Shown here in pieces: positions 39,476 through 47,982 of a stretch of DNA of 64,000 nt; position 1 is the stretch's first letter, and each line of letters opens with the position of its first letter. The notes below the pieces were generated by a model that worked only from the letters and a program-made list of their open reading frames with translations, ran no database searches and was not told where the DNA came from. A program made the translations under genes and the position numbers. The stretch is from an uncultured Thermoanaerobaculia bacterium (lineage in GTDB: Bacteria > Acidobacteriota > Thermoanaerobaculia > Multivoradales > Multivoraceae), in contig OX638294.1 of NCBI GenBank assembly GCA_951812325.1, positions 1,652,859 to 1,716,858 on the forward strand, given 5' to 3'.

Positions 39476-40873
39476 GTGTTCGGCGGAGGAGGCCGCAGCC
39501 CGGGGCGCCCGGCTTTGCCTGCCGCCCTGGCGCGTCTCGCCGCCCTCGTCGCGCTGTCGGTCGGCGGCGGCGCAGCGTTGGCGCAGAACGGTGCAGACCG
39601 GGTCGTCACCCCGGCGGTGGGGATTCGTACCCCGCCGCTCCACGTACCCGCGGCGATGGCGGGAACGGGCATCAACCCCGAAGTCGCAGTGAAGGTCGAT
39701 ATCGACGAGACGGGTGATGTCAGCCGCGTCCACATCCAGACGATCGAACCGTCATCGCAGTTCGACGAGCTGCTGCGGTCCCGGGTAGCCGAGGCCCTGA
39801 AACGCTGGCGTTACGGCCCCGCCCGCGACGGCGAGGACAACCCGGCGCCATCCAGCATGTCGTGGCGGATGAAGTTCGTGAGCCAAGAGGAGGGATCCCG
39901 ACCCGGCGCTTCGGGTTTCGCGATCGACAACGACCTGCGGGTCCTTGCCGGCTCCGACGCCCTGCCGATGAACTTCCGACCGCTGACTCGGCAGGAACGC
40001 GCCGAAAGACTCAGCGGCATCATCGAGAAGGCGGAGAAGCACCTTGATCGGACCCACCGGCGCCGACGGGAGACGCAGCGGTTCATCGTGGTCAGCGACG
40101 CCGAAGAAGAGTCCACGGCGGAGATCCTCGCCGGCAACATGGAGTCCATCTTCCAGGTATTCCACTCGATCTTCGACCAGCACCTCGAGCCCATGCCACA
40201 GAACTGGAAGCTGGTGGTCTACCTGTACCGGCGGCAGAGCTCCCTGGAGCAGCTCAATCGGGGCATCGGCGGTCGCGATTTCGGGGCCGGCTTCTACCAG
40301 TCGCCCGGGCTGCTGGCCTTCCACCAGGAGGTCCACTACTACGACCAGCTGCTCAGCACGATGGTGCACGAAGCCTTCCATGCCTTCAGCGACAGCCACC
40401 TCACGGCGCCCGGCAAGAACCTGCCCAGATGGGCCGAGGAGGGGCTCGCCGAGTACTTCAGCAACTCGAAGATCGAGGACGGACGGCTGGTTCCCGGCGA
40501 ACTGAACCGGGGACGCTATGCGATCGCCCACGGCCGCAAAGGCCCGCAACGCCTTCAGAGCCAGTCGGCCTGGAGCATCCGCGAGGCCCGCCAGGCCCTG
40601 AGGCAGGGCGAGGCGCCGTCTATCGCCGAACTGATCGAGACCGGCGCCGAAACGTTCTACGGCGACCGCTACCAGACCTTCTACGGTTTCTCGTGGCTGT
40701 TCACCCACTTCCTCCGGCATGGCCGGGACAGCTGGGAAAGCGGCGAGCCCTTCGCCCGGTTGCTGCTCTACCTGACCGAGGAGTATCCGAGCCGCGACGC
40801 CCTCGAGGCCGCCTACGGCAGCCAACCCGAAGCGCTGCAGGACGAGTTCGAAGGTTACGTCCGGCAATTCTGA
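39476..40873 (+). CDS. Exported TonB-C-like/DUF1570-type zinc peptidase-like protein
   Basis: The product is 465 residues from GTG 39476, with a signal ending GGGAALAQNG. Residues 45-110 (AVKVDIDETGDVSRVHIQTI) resemble the TonB C-terminal/energy-transducer domain. The later part has the gluzincin motif MVHEAFHAF with a downstream WAEEGLAEYF glutamate, giving the HExxH...E zinc set of DUF1570-like peptidases. The pairing of both domains is unusual. The stop lies inside the first unit of the tandem repeat at 40867. Confidence 0.7.
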   Translation: MFGGGGRSPGRPALPAALARLAALVALSVGGGAALAQNGADRVVTPAVGIRTPPLHVPAAMAGTGINPEVAVKVDIDETGDVSRVHIQTIEPSSQFDELLRSRVAEALKRWRYGPARDGEDNPAPSSMSWRMKFVSQEEGSRPGASGFAIDNDLRVLAGSDALPMNFRPLTRQERAERLSGIIEKAEKHLDRTHRRRRETQRFIVVSDAEEESTAEILAGNMESIFQVFHSIFDQHLEPMPQNWKLVVYLYRRQSSLEQLNRGIGGRDFGAGFYQSPGLLAFHQEVHYYDQLLSTMVHEAFHAFSDSHLTAPGKNLPRWAEEGLAEYFSNSKIEDGRLVPGELNRGRYAIAHGRKGPQRLQSQSAWSIREARQALRQGEAPSIAELIETGAETFYGDRYQTFYGFSWLFTHFLRHGRDSWESGEPFARLLLYLTEEYPSRDALEAAYGSQPEALQDEFEGYVRQF

Positions 40874-41040
40874 TCGGCCGCCGCAGCGACTGCCGCCGGG
40901 AGGCGTCGCAGGCCGCCGTTACCTCCGGCGATTCTGATCTGCCGCCGCGGCGACTGCCGCCGGGAGGCGTCGCAGGACGCCGTTGCCTCCGGCGATTCTG
41001 ATCGGCCGCCGCAGCGACTACCGCCGGGAGGCGTCGTAGG
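40867..41040. repeat. 64-bp tandem repeat between convergent genes
   Basis: ATTCTGAT recurs at 40867, 40931 and 40995, a strict 64-bp period with two full units and a partial third. Each unit includes CGACTGCCGCCGGGAGGCGT, the complement of the last codons of the minus-strand TPR gene (stop at 41018), and the beginning of each matches the stop region of the plus-strand gene. The ends of both genes have thus been copied. Confidence 0.85.
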
Positions 41041-42487
41041 CCGCGCGGTGGGTCGCCGCCTCGGCCTCGCGGCCCAGGATCCGGTAGCAGACCCACAGGT
41101 TGTAGTGGGCGAGGCTGCGCGCCGGGTCGAGTTCCAGGGTACGAAGGAGCCTGGGGATGGCCTCCTCCCAGCGCTCCAGTTCAACCAGCGCCAGCCCGCT
41201 GAAGAACGCGTTCTCGACCCGCTCGGGATTCAACCCGGCCGCCCGGTCGAGCGCCTCCGCAGCCTCTTCCCAACGCTGTGTCCGGTAGGCCGCGAAGCCC
41301 AGGTTGTACCAGACCGCTTCCATGTGACCGAGTTCCACGCTCGCCCGCCTGAACAGCTCCAGGGCCTCGACCGCGTCGCCGGCGCTCAGCAACCTTGCGC
41401 CTTCGTTGAGCAGGCTCGCTCCATCCGTCACCTCCTCGAACCGCTCCTGCCTGTTCTCGCGCCGAGCCGCCCGTTCCTCTGCGGTGCCGTAGAGATGGAC
41501 CAGCGCCCGGTCCGCCTCGATGGCGGCCCAGGACTCCGTTGGCGCGAACTCGGCGGCGCTCCGAAACAGGGACTCGGCCTCCTCGGCACGCCCCGCGTCG
41601 CGCAGGTTCCAGGCAGCGGCCAGCGCGACGGCGGCGAACTCCAGCCGCACCTGCCCGCTCTCGTCACGCCAATCCCGCCCGAGGACCTCGAGTTCACGCT
41701 GCGCTTCCGCAAGTCGTCCGGCGCGGGCGAGCGCCCGGACGAAGCGAGAACGCACATAGGGTCCGCCGGTCTCCGTCATCTCGCCCAACAGGTCGGCCGC
41801 ATCGCTCCACTCTCCGGCGTTCTCCAGCGCCCGCAGGAGCGAGTGGTTGACGACCTCGTTGCCTGGTTCCAGGGTCCGCAGTTCGCGCAGCAACGACAGC
41901 GCCTCCCCGGCCCTGCCGAGGCGCTCGTTGAAGACGACCGAGAGCCTGAGGAAGCGGCTGCGATCTTCCAGCCCGTCGTCCGCCAGGCGGCGCTCGACAA
42001 GCGCAAGCGCCGCCTGGAGCACCGAATCCTCCGCGTTCTCGGCGCGGGCGATCAGACTCAGCGCGCCTGCCGTCAGGCCTGCCGGATCATCGACCGCGGC
42101 GACCAGTTCGCGGCGCACCTCCCGGACCTCGGATTCCGGAAGACCCACCCTCTGATCGAACGCCAGCAGGGCGAGCAGGGGAGTGACCGGTTCGTTGCAC
42201 TGCTCACGGGCCCGCTTGAGCCAGGCCGCCTGTTCAGCGGGTCGAGACGCCAGCTCCGCGATCCGGGCCTTCCGCATGAGCCGAAGGCACTCGGCGTCCG
42301 GCAGCCGAGCACCGGAACCGCCTTGTGTCTGCGCGGTCAGCGGGACCGCCAGAACGCAGGTCAGCAAGACGGCGGCGCCGGCGGTCCCCGCTCGGCTGAC
42401 GAGCCTCCCGCCATGCGGCGTGGCCGTCGCCCTCACTCGGGGCGCCGACCCGCAGGCGCCCAGGTCACGCCAACGACAACCGTTCAT
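41018..42487 (-). CDS. Exported tetratricopeptide-repeat protein
   Basis: The product is 489 residues from ATG 42487. The signal peptide AGAAVLLTCVLAVPLTAQT is followed by a Q/G linker. TPR-like helical pairs span residues 80-480, clearest in AVWYNLGFAAYRTQRWEEAA, NAFFSGLALVELERWEEAIP and SLAHYNLWVCYRILGREAEA. TPR scaffolds mediate protein contacts, probably in the periplasm. The frame is open upstream, but the family-like sequence begins at the signal. The last codons overlap the 64-bp repeat. Confidence 0.8.
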   Translation of the reverse strand: MNGCRWRDLGACGSAPRVRATATPHGGRLVSRAGTAGAAVLLTCVLAVPLTAQTQGGSGARLPDAECLRLMRKARIAELASRPAEQAAWLKRAREQCNEPVTPLLALLAFDQRVGLPESEVREVRRELVAAVDDPAGLTAGALSLIARAENAEDSVLQAALALVERRLADDGLEDRSRFLRLSVVFNERLGRAGEALSLLRELRTLEPGNEVVNHSLLRALENAGEWSDAADLLGEMTETGGPYVRSRFVRALARAGRLAEAQRELEVLGRDWRDESGQVRLEFAAVALAAAWNLRDAGRAEEAESLFRSAAEFAPTESWAAIEADRALVHLYGTAEERAARRENRQERFEEVTDGASLLNEGARLLSAGDAVEALELFRRASVELGHMEAVWYNLGFAAYRTQRWEEAAEALDRAAGLNPERVENAFFSGLALVELERWEEAIPRLLRTLELDPARSLAHYNLWVCYRILGREAEAATHRAAYDASRR

Positions 42488-42632
42488 CTCGCGCTTCGCC
42501 CTCGAACGCGTCCGGACGGCCGACGCCTCCACCTCTTGGCCGGCGCGAACCTCGTTTGCTTCCAGGCCGCCGCAGATGGTGACGAATGCGCCGCCGTCAC
42601 CCGGTTCGCGGTTTCCCCGCAGGCGGAGCTCT

Positions 42633-43826
42633 TCACACCTTCTCCACCGCGTCCGCCATCCGTTCCAGGATCTCCCCGAGAATGGCGCGCGAGGTCGCGA
42701 AGTTGAGCCGCGCGCAGTGCTCAAGACCCGGCGCCGAGTCCGGCGGACCGAACTCGGCGCCGTCGTTGAGCGCGACCTGAGCCCGCTTGAGGAAGAACCG
42801 GGACGCCGCCATCGGCAGGTTGAGCCCCCGGCAGTCGAGCCAGTAGAGATAGGTCGCCTCCTGGGGTCCATGCACGACGCCGGGCAGGCGACGGTTCACG
42901 AAGTCGGTCAGATACGCGCGGTTCGCGTCGAGGTAGGCGACGGTTTCACCGAGCCACGGACCGCCATCGCGCCACGCCGCCCGCGCCGCCTCGACGCCGA
43001 GGATGCCGGGGTGCGCCAGGACGAAGTGCGGCAGTTCGTCGAACCGCCTCTTCAACTTCTCGCTGCCGAACACGAGCAACGCGAGTTCCAGCCCGGCGAG
43101 ATTGAACGACTTCGTCGCCGACGTGATCGTCACCGTCCGCTCCCTTGCCTCAGGGCCCAGCGTCTCGAACACGATGTGCTGATGGCCCGGGAACACGAGT
43201 TCGTTGTGGATCTCGTCGGCGAGCACGATCAGGTCGTGCTCGATCGCCAGCTCCGCGACCGCCTCCAGTTCGCTCCGGGTCCAGGAGCGGCCGCTCGGGT
43301 TGTGCGGGTTGCAGAGCATGAACACCCGCGTGTCCCGGTCGATCACGGAGCGCAACTGGTCCAGGTCCATCTCGAACCGGTCCGGGCCGCGAACCAGAGG
43401 CGACTCGACGAGCCGGCGGCCGGCGCCTGCCACAGCCCCGAGAAACGGCGGGTAAATCGGCGTCTGGACTACAATCCCTTCGCCCTTTTCGCTGCCCAGC
43501 ATGACGGAAAGGTCGAGGCCCTGGAGCGCGTTGACCAGAAACCGGATCCGTTCCGGCTCCACCGTCCAGCCGAGCTGCTCTTCCATCCGCCGGCCGAAGA
43601 TCTCCGGCAGATCGCCGACATCGGGCGGCTCGCAGTAGCCGAGGTCCGACCGGTCGACCAGCCTCCGGACGACACGCCGAATCGGCTCGGCGATGGGAAA
43701 GTCCATGTCCGCCACCCACGCCGGCAGGATGCCGCTGCCATTGGCCGCGTAGCGGCTCCACTTGAACCCGGTGCGAGCCGCCAGGTCCTCGATCCGCAGA
43801 GCGTCGAACTGGTCCTTCACCGACAC
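42633..43826 (-). CDS. MalY/PatB-type PLP-dependent C-S lyase
   Basis: The product is 397 residues. Class I/II aminotransferase-fold motifs are LPAWVADMDFPIAEPI at the start, MLCNPHNPSGRSWTRSEL, VLADEIHNELVFPGHQH and the PLP lysine region SATKSFNLAGLELALLVF. The MalY/PatB group cleaves cystathionine and related thioethers to thiol, pyruvate and ammonia. The assignment to this group over other aminotransferases rests on the W-V-A-D-M-D start and overall pattern. Confidence 0.88.
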   Translation of the reverse strand: MSVKDQFDALRIEDLAARTGFKWSRYAANGSGILPAWVADMDFPIAEPIRRVVRRLVDRSDLGYCEPPDVGDLPEIFGRRMEEQLGWTVEPERIRFLVNALQGLDLSVMLGSEKGEGIVVQTPIYPPFLGAVAGAGRRLVESPLVRGPDRFEMDLDQLRSVIDRDTRVFMLCNPHNPSGRSWTRSELEAVAELAIEHDLIVLADEIHNELVFPGHQHIVFETLGPEARERTVTITSATKSFNLAGLELALLVFGSEKLKRRFDELPHFVLAHPGILGVEAARAAWRDGGPWLGETVAYLDANRAYLTDFVNRRLPGVVHGPQEATYLYWLDCRGLNLPMAASRFFLKRAQVALNDGAEFGPPDSAPGLEHCARLNFATSRAILGEILERMADAVEKV

Positions 43827-43876
43827 GGGCGCAAGCTATCAAGCGCTGAGCTGCATCTCCGCCCGACATCGCGCCA

Positions 43877-44227
43877 TCAAGGGTGCTCCGCCGCCCGGAG
43901 GCGGTCACGAACCTCGGCCGTCACCTCGCCGGCGTAGAACCAGAACTTGTCCCGCGTGACGGGACCGCCGAGCGAGACCTCGTAGCTCTCGCTCTGACCC
44001 GCCCACTCGGAGCCGCCGGTCCGGCAGGGGTCGAGTTCGCGGGAAACCGTCGGCGCCGCCCCTGCCCACGAGGATTGGCGGCCGTGCCAAGCAGCCCGTG
44101 GCAGAAGTAGCGCTGCATTCGAGCGGAAGCCTCCGATGCCGACCCGATTCGAGCCGGCCTCGGTCGTGACCGCCTTGGCCCGCGAGGTTGGCGTCTCCGG
44201 TTTCCAGTAGCGTTGCGCCCATGACAC
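43877..44227 (-). pseudogene. TonB-dependent receptor fragment
   Basis: The minus frame contains SESYEVSLGGPVTRDKFWFY, matching the SYEASLGGPI.KDK.WFF segment found in large carboxypeptidase-regulatory-like TonB receptors after the plug domain. An earlier segment, AKAVTTEAGSNRVGIGGF, is a plausible degenerate plug-domain remnant. The rest of a receptor of about 1000 residues is absent. A stretch shared with other repeats (GCAGCCCGTGGCAG at 44091, CGCTGCATTCGAGCGG) interrupts it. This is a relic. Confidence 0.6.
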
Positions 44228-45237
44228 TCAAGCTCGGCCTGCAACTCGGCTACTGGGGCGCCGGGCCGCGTCCCGATTTCCTCGAAACCGCCGTCGAGGC
44301 GGAGGCGCTCGGCTACGACTGCCTCTTCACCGCGGAGGCCTGGGGCTCGGACGTGTTCACGCCCCTGGCCTGGATCGGCGCCCACACATCGAAGATCCGC
44401 CTCGGCACCGGCATCGCGCAGATCTCCGCGCGGACTCCGGCCGCCACGGCGATGCACGCGATGACCCTGGACCACCTCTCCGGGGGCCGCGTCATCCTCG
44501 GTCTCGGCGTCTCCGGGCCCCAGGTCGTCGAAGGCTGGTACGGACAACCCTTCGCCAAGCCCCTGTCCCGCACCCGCGCCTACGTCGAGATCATCCAGAA
44601 GATCCTTGCCCGGGAGGCGCCGGTGACGCAGCACGGCGAGCACTACCCGCTGCCCTACACCGGCGAGGGTTCCTGGGGCCTGGGCAAGCCGCTCCGCTCG
44701 ATCGTCCACCCGCTCCGCTCCGACCTGCCGATCTTCCTCGGCGCCGAAGGGCCCAGGAACGTCGCCCTGGCCGCCGAACTCTGCAGCGGCTGGCTGCCGC
44801 TGTACTACTCGCCCTACCGCCCCGAGGTCTACGCCGACTCCCTCGCAGGCCGCGGCAACGGCTTCGAAGTCGCCTACGGCGCCCGCCTCCGCGTCCACGA
44901 CGACGTCGCCGAGGCCCTCCTGCCGATCAAGCAGTCCCTGGCGCTTTACGTCGGCGGCATGGGCGCCAAGAAGCGCAACTTCCACCGCGAACTGATGGCC
45001 CGCATGGGCTGGGAGGAAGAGTCCTTCCGCATCCAGGAACTCTTCATGACCGGCAAGCGCGAAGAGGCCGTCGCCGCCGTCCCCGACGACTTCGCCGACG
45101 AGATCTCCCTCGTCGGCCCCCCCGAACGGATCAAGGACCGCCTCCAGGCCTTCGAAGACAGCGACGTCACGACGCTGCTCGTCGGCGCCGCCAGCAGGTC
45201 CGAACTGCGGCAGGCAGCCGAACTCGTGCTGGGCTAG
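44221..45237 (+). CDS. LLM-class F420-dependent-type oxidoreductase
   Basis: The product is 338 residues from ATG 44221. The luciferase-like TIM-barrel pattern is clear: LGLQLGYWGAGPRPDFLETA, GYDCLFTAEAWGSDVFTPLA, RLGTGIAQISARTPAATAMH and LDHLSGGRVILGLGVSGPQV. The sequence is closest by eye to the F420-dependent branch (TIGR03559-like). Both cofactor (F420 or FMN) and substrate are open. No clear ribosome site precedes the ATG. Confidence 0.88.
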   Translation: MTLKLGLQLGYWGAGPRPDFLETAVEAEALGYDCLFTAEAWGSDVFTPLAWIGAHTSKIRLGTGIAQISARTPAATAMHAMTLDHLSGGRVILGLGVSGPQVVEGWYGQPFAKPLSRTRAYVEIIQKILAREAPVTQHGEHYPLPYTGEGSWGLGKPLRSIVHPLRSDLPIFLGAEGPRNVALAAELCSGWLPLYYSPYRPEVYADSLAGRGNGFEVAYGARLRVHDDVAEALLPIKQSLALYVGGMGAKKRNFHRELMARMGWEEESFRIQELFMTGKREEAVAAVPDDFADEISLVGPPERIKDRLQAFEDSDVTTLLVGAASRSELRQAAELVLG

Positions 45238-45530
45238 CGCTAGCTGCTTTCGCGGCAGACACGCAACATCCCGAGTCCGGGCGCCTTCGGCCGGCAGCGG
45301 GCGAGAACGTCCGCGCACCCCCGGCAGGGTTCTCCTGGCGAGGCGGGATTCGGGGCCGAACATGGCGCCCGCTCAAGTGCAGCGGCAACCCCTGTTCAAG
45401 GAGTCCAGCTCTGGCCAGGCGGCGGCTCAGGCCTCCGGAAGCGTCGCCGACAATCGGCTCGCGACGGACCGGAGAACGGACCGGAGAGCCATGCATGGCC
45501 TCAAGTTGCCAGAATTGATAAGTTGCTTCC

Positions 45531-46166
45531 ATGAAATTCGAAGAGCTCGTCGCCGCGGTCGGCGACGAACCCGTCTTCGAGACCGGGCTTCTGCTGGCTG
45601 GCCCCGGTGATCCCGGCAACGTCAGACGGCAGCTGTCGCGCTGGGTCCGCAGCGGCAGAGTCCATCAGATGCGGCGCGGGCTCTATGCCTTGGCGCCGCC
45701 CTGGCAACGCCGCATCCCGCACCCGTTCCTGCTCGCCAACCGTCTGGCGCCGGGCTCCTACGTCAGCGGACCCTCCGCGCTGGGCTTCGCCCATGTGATC
45801 CCCGAATTCGCACCGGAGGTCACCAGCGTGACGCCTGGACGACCGGGCACGCGGCAATTGCCGTCGGGCCGTTTCTCCTTCCGTCACCTGAGGGCGGACC
45901 GGGTCTTCGGCTACCGGCTGCTCGATCTGGGCGGCAATCAGGAGGCATTCGTCGCAACGCCGGAGAAGGCGCTGCTCGACTCCGTCTACCTGCAGCCCGG
46001 CGGCGACGACGCTACGTACCTGCGGGAACTCCGACTCGATTTCGGCGCCCTGGATCCGGACGCCCTCGACCATGTGGCGGCGCGGTACGCGGCGCCGAAA
46101 GTGACTCGAGCGGCCCGCCACATCCGCGAGCTCGCCGCCGCGACGCCCGCATACGACGTGCTGTGA
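45531..46166 (+). CDS. abiEi: AbiEi-type antitoxin
   Basis: The product is 211 residues. The N-terminal winged helix (VRRQLSRWVRSGRVHQMRRG then LYALAP) and the following PFLLANRLAPGSYVSGPSAL are typical of AbiEi antitoxins, which bind the operator and counter AbiEii. The middle part ATPEKALLDSVYLQ is another family marker. Its stop overlaps the GTG of the toxin gene. An AT-richer stretch 10-35 bp upstream has two AGTTGC copies 19 bp apart, a possible operator. Confidence 0.88.
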   Translation: MKFEELVAAVGDEPVFETGLLLAGPGDPGNVRRQLSRWVRSGRVHQMRRGLYALAPPWQRRIPHPFLLANRLAPGSYVSGPSALGFAHVIPEFAPEVTSVTPGRPGTRQLPSGRFSFRHLRADRVFGYRLLDLGGNQEAFVATPEKALLDSVYLQPGGDDATYLRELRLDFGALDPDALDHVAARYAAPKVTRAARHIRELAAATPAYDVL

Positions 46167-46981
46167 AGGACCACGTCAAGGCGCTGATCCGGCCGCACGA
46201 CCCGTTGCGGGCCCGCAACGTGGTCAGGGAGTACCTGCAGGCGCGCGCGCTCCGGGCGATGCAGGGCGCCGGCGCTTTGACCGCGTTGGCGTTTCAGGGA
46301 GGTACCTGCCTGCGGTTCCTCTACTCGCTGCCCCGCTACTCGGAAGACCTGGACTTCGCACTCGAAGGCGACCGCACGGCGTACGATCTGCCCAGGTTCC
46401 TGAAAGCCATCCATGCCGAGCTTGCCGCCGAGGGCTATCGCGTGGAGCTGGGGATTCGCCAACACCGCACGGTGCACCGGGCGTTGACGCGCTTTCCCGG
46501 TCTGCTCCACGAGTTGGGCCTGTCTCCGCACCGCTCGGAAGCGCTCACGATCAGGATCGAAGTCGACACGAATCCCCCGGAAGGGGCGGGCTGCGAGATC
46601 AGCCTGGTGCGCCGTCACGTGACGCTCAGGCTCTTCCACCACGACCGCGCCTCCCTGCTGGCCGGGAAGCTCCACGCCGTTCTTCAGCGCGGCTACGCAA
46701 AGGGCCGGGATCTGTACGACCTGATCTGGTACCTGAGCGATCCGAACTGGCCCGCACCCAACCTGTCGCTGCTCAACGCGGCGCTGCGCCAGAGCGCCTG
46801 GGAGGGAGACGAACTGACGCCCCGTTCGTGGACCGGTCCTGTCGCGGAGCGACTGCAGGCGCTGAACTGGGAACGGACTCTCGCGGACGTCCGGCCCTTC
46901 CTGGAAGAACAGGACGACATCGACCTGATCACCCGCGACAATGCGCTGCGCCTCCTCGCCAGGTCGGGTTCAGCCCGGTAG
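46163..46981 (+). CDS. abiEii: AbiEii-type nucleotidyltransferase toxin
   Basis: The product is 272 residues from GTG 46163, overlapping the antitoxin stop by 4 bp (GTGA). It has LAFQGGTCLRFLYSLPRYSE and then DLDFAL, the GG...S-E-D-L-D-F motif of DUF1814 nucleotidyltransferases, then HRALTRFPGLL and LLAGKLHAVLQRGYAKGRDL with the conserved lysine and arginine. AbiEii and relatives add nucleotides to tRNA acceptor ends, stopping growth during phage infection. Both genes are intact. Confidence 0.9.
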   Translation: MKDHVKALIRPHDPLRARNVVREYLQARALRAMQGAGALTALAFQGGTCLRFLYSLPRYSEDLDFALEGDRTAYDLPRFLKAIHAELAAEGYRVELGIRQHRTVHRALTRFPGLLHELGLSPHRSEALTIRIEVDTNPPEGAGCEISLVRRHVTLRLFHHDRASLLAGKLHAVLQRGYAKGRDLYDLIWYLSDPNWPAPNLSLLNAALRQSAWEGDELTPRSWTGPVAERLQALNWERTLADVRPFLEEQDDIDLITRDNALRLLARSGSAR

Positions 46982-46993
46982 AGCCGGGCGCGC

Positions 46994-47686
46994 CTACGTC
47001 CCCGCCTGGCAGCGGGCGAACTCGGCGCCGACGTCCGGGAGGTCCGCTTCCAGCAGCGGCAGGGACCCGATGGCTGGACCGGCGCCGTGCCGGCCGCCGG
47101 CGAGTCGGGCGCGCAGGTTCGTGAAGGTCTCGAGCAGCGTCTTCGCGGTGCGCGGCGTCACGACGCCGGCGCCGAGGCCGAAGGGAGGTTGCGGGTCGCT
47201 GGCGAGCTTCTGCACGACGGTGATCGTTCCTTCTTCGTCGCCCGGGGACAGGAACCAGCGTGACCGGACGCAGAGGACGCGCCTGCCCTCGAACCCCGGC
47301 GTCAGATCGTCGGCGCCTGCCATGTCACCGACCACATGGCCGTCGGCGGTGCGCCACCAGGCCGCCCGGTCCATCGTGATCCGCCGGCTGACGCCCCTGC
47401 CCGACACGCGCTGGCGGAGGGTCCGGAAGGGGGCGTCGAGCGGGGTCGCGCGTTCCTCCTCGCACATGGACTGCCAGTCGGGACAGGCGCCGGCGTCGCT
47501 CAAGAGCGCGATGACGGCCGACATGGAACCGGGCACGGTCATCTCGGCCCGCATCAGGGGGTAGTCGGCGTTCTCGATCGGGCAGGACTCGACGGTCACG
47601 GGGCCTTCGGCTTCCCGGGCTTCGCATTCGGCGGCGGCCGAGGCGCTGAAGGCGATGCAAAGCCCCACGGCAACTGCCGCGGGCAA
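46994..47686 (-). CDS. Exported protein, possible START/SRPBCC-like fold
   Basis: The product is about 230 residues. A hydrophobic leader (AVAVGLCIAFSASAAAE) is followed by YPLMRAEMTVPGSMSAVIAL and RRITMDRAAWWRTADGHVVG, resembling lipid-binding START-like domains that include a C-terminal WFLSPGDEEGTI strand. The start is uncertain. The frame stays open through the tandem repeats upstream to 47986, and TTG 47686 is proposed because it puts the leader first. The real 5' end may have been disrupted by the repeat. Confidence 0.6.
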   Translation of the reverse strand: MPAAVAVGLCIAFSASAAAECEAREAEGPVTVESCPIENADYPLMRAEMTVPGSMSAVIALLSDAGACPDWQSMCEEERATPLDAPFRTLRQRVSGRGVSRRITMDRAAWWRTADGHVVGDMAGADDLTPGFEGRRVLCVRSRWFLSPGDEEGTITVVQKLASDPQPPFGLGAGVVTPRTAKTLLETFTNLRARLAGGRHGAGPAIGSLPLLEADLPDVGAEFARCQAGT

Positions 47687-47702
47687 CGCCGGATGCCGAC
47701 CA

Positions 47703-47766
47703 GAACCCGGGTGGCGCGACCCGCGTCCACCCGCGAACCAGTCCGTGCGCCCGTCAGCGGGCGCGC
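47703..47766 (+). repeat. Dispersed hairpin element, copy 3
   Basis: The copy reads GAACCCGGGTGGCGCGACCC, then GCGAACCAGTCCG, and ends in stem GTGCGCCCG, loop TCAG, arm CGGGCGCGC (47745-47766), with one mismatch. It lies just upstream of the proposed start of the minus-strand gene and next to the 75-bp tandem repeat. Confidence 0.7.
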
Positions 47767-47796
47767 GGATGGCCGGCCGGCGCACCCGGTGGAACC

Positions 47797-47970
47797 GTCC
47801 TGCCACGATGCGACTCCTCCGGCGGCGGCCACCCGGCCCACGCCGGGCAGGCCGGCGCACCCGGTGAAACGGTCCTGCCACGGTGCGACTCCTCCGGCGG
47901 CGGCCACCCGGCCCACGCCGGGCAGGCCGGCGCACCCGGCGAAACCGTCCTGCCACGATGCGATCTCCTG
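47797..47970. repeat. 75-bp tandem repeat
   Basis: GTCCTGCCAC recurs at 47797, 47872 and 47947, a strict 75-bp period with two full units and a short third. Each unit contains CTCCTCCGGCGGCGGCCACC and the palindrome-rich GGCCCACGCCGGGCAGGCCG. Because the period is a multiple of three, the minus frame runs open through it. Confidence 0.85.
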
Positions 47971-47982
47971 GTTCAATCGACA

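Noticed and set aside
45362..45610. Small plus-strand frame before abiEi
   Set aside because: It overlaps abiEi in another frame and lacks family likeness or a ribosome site.
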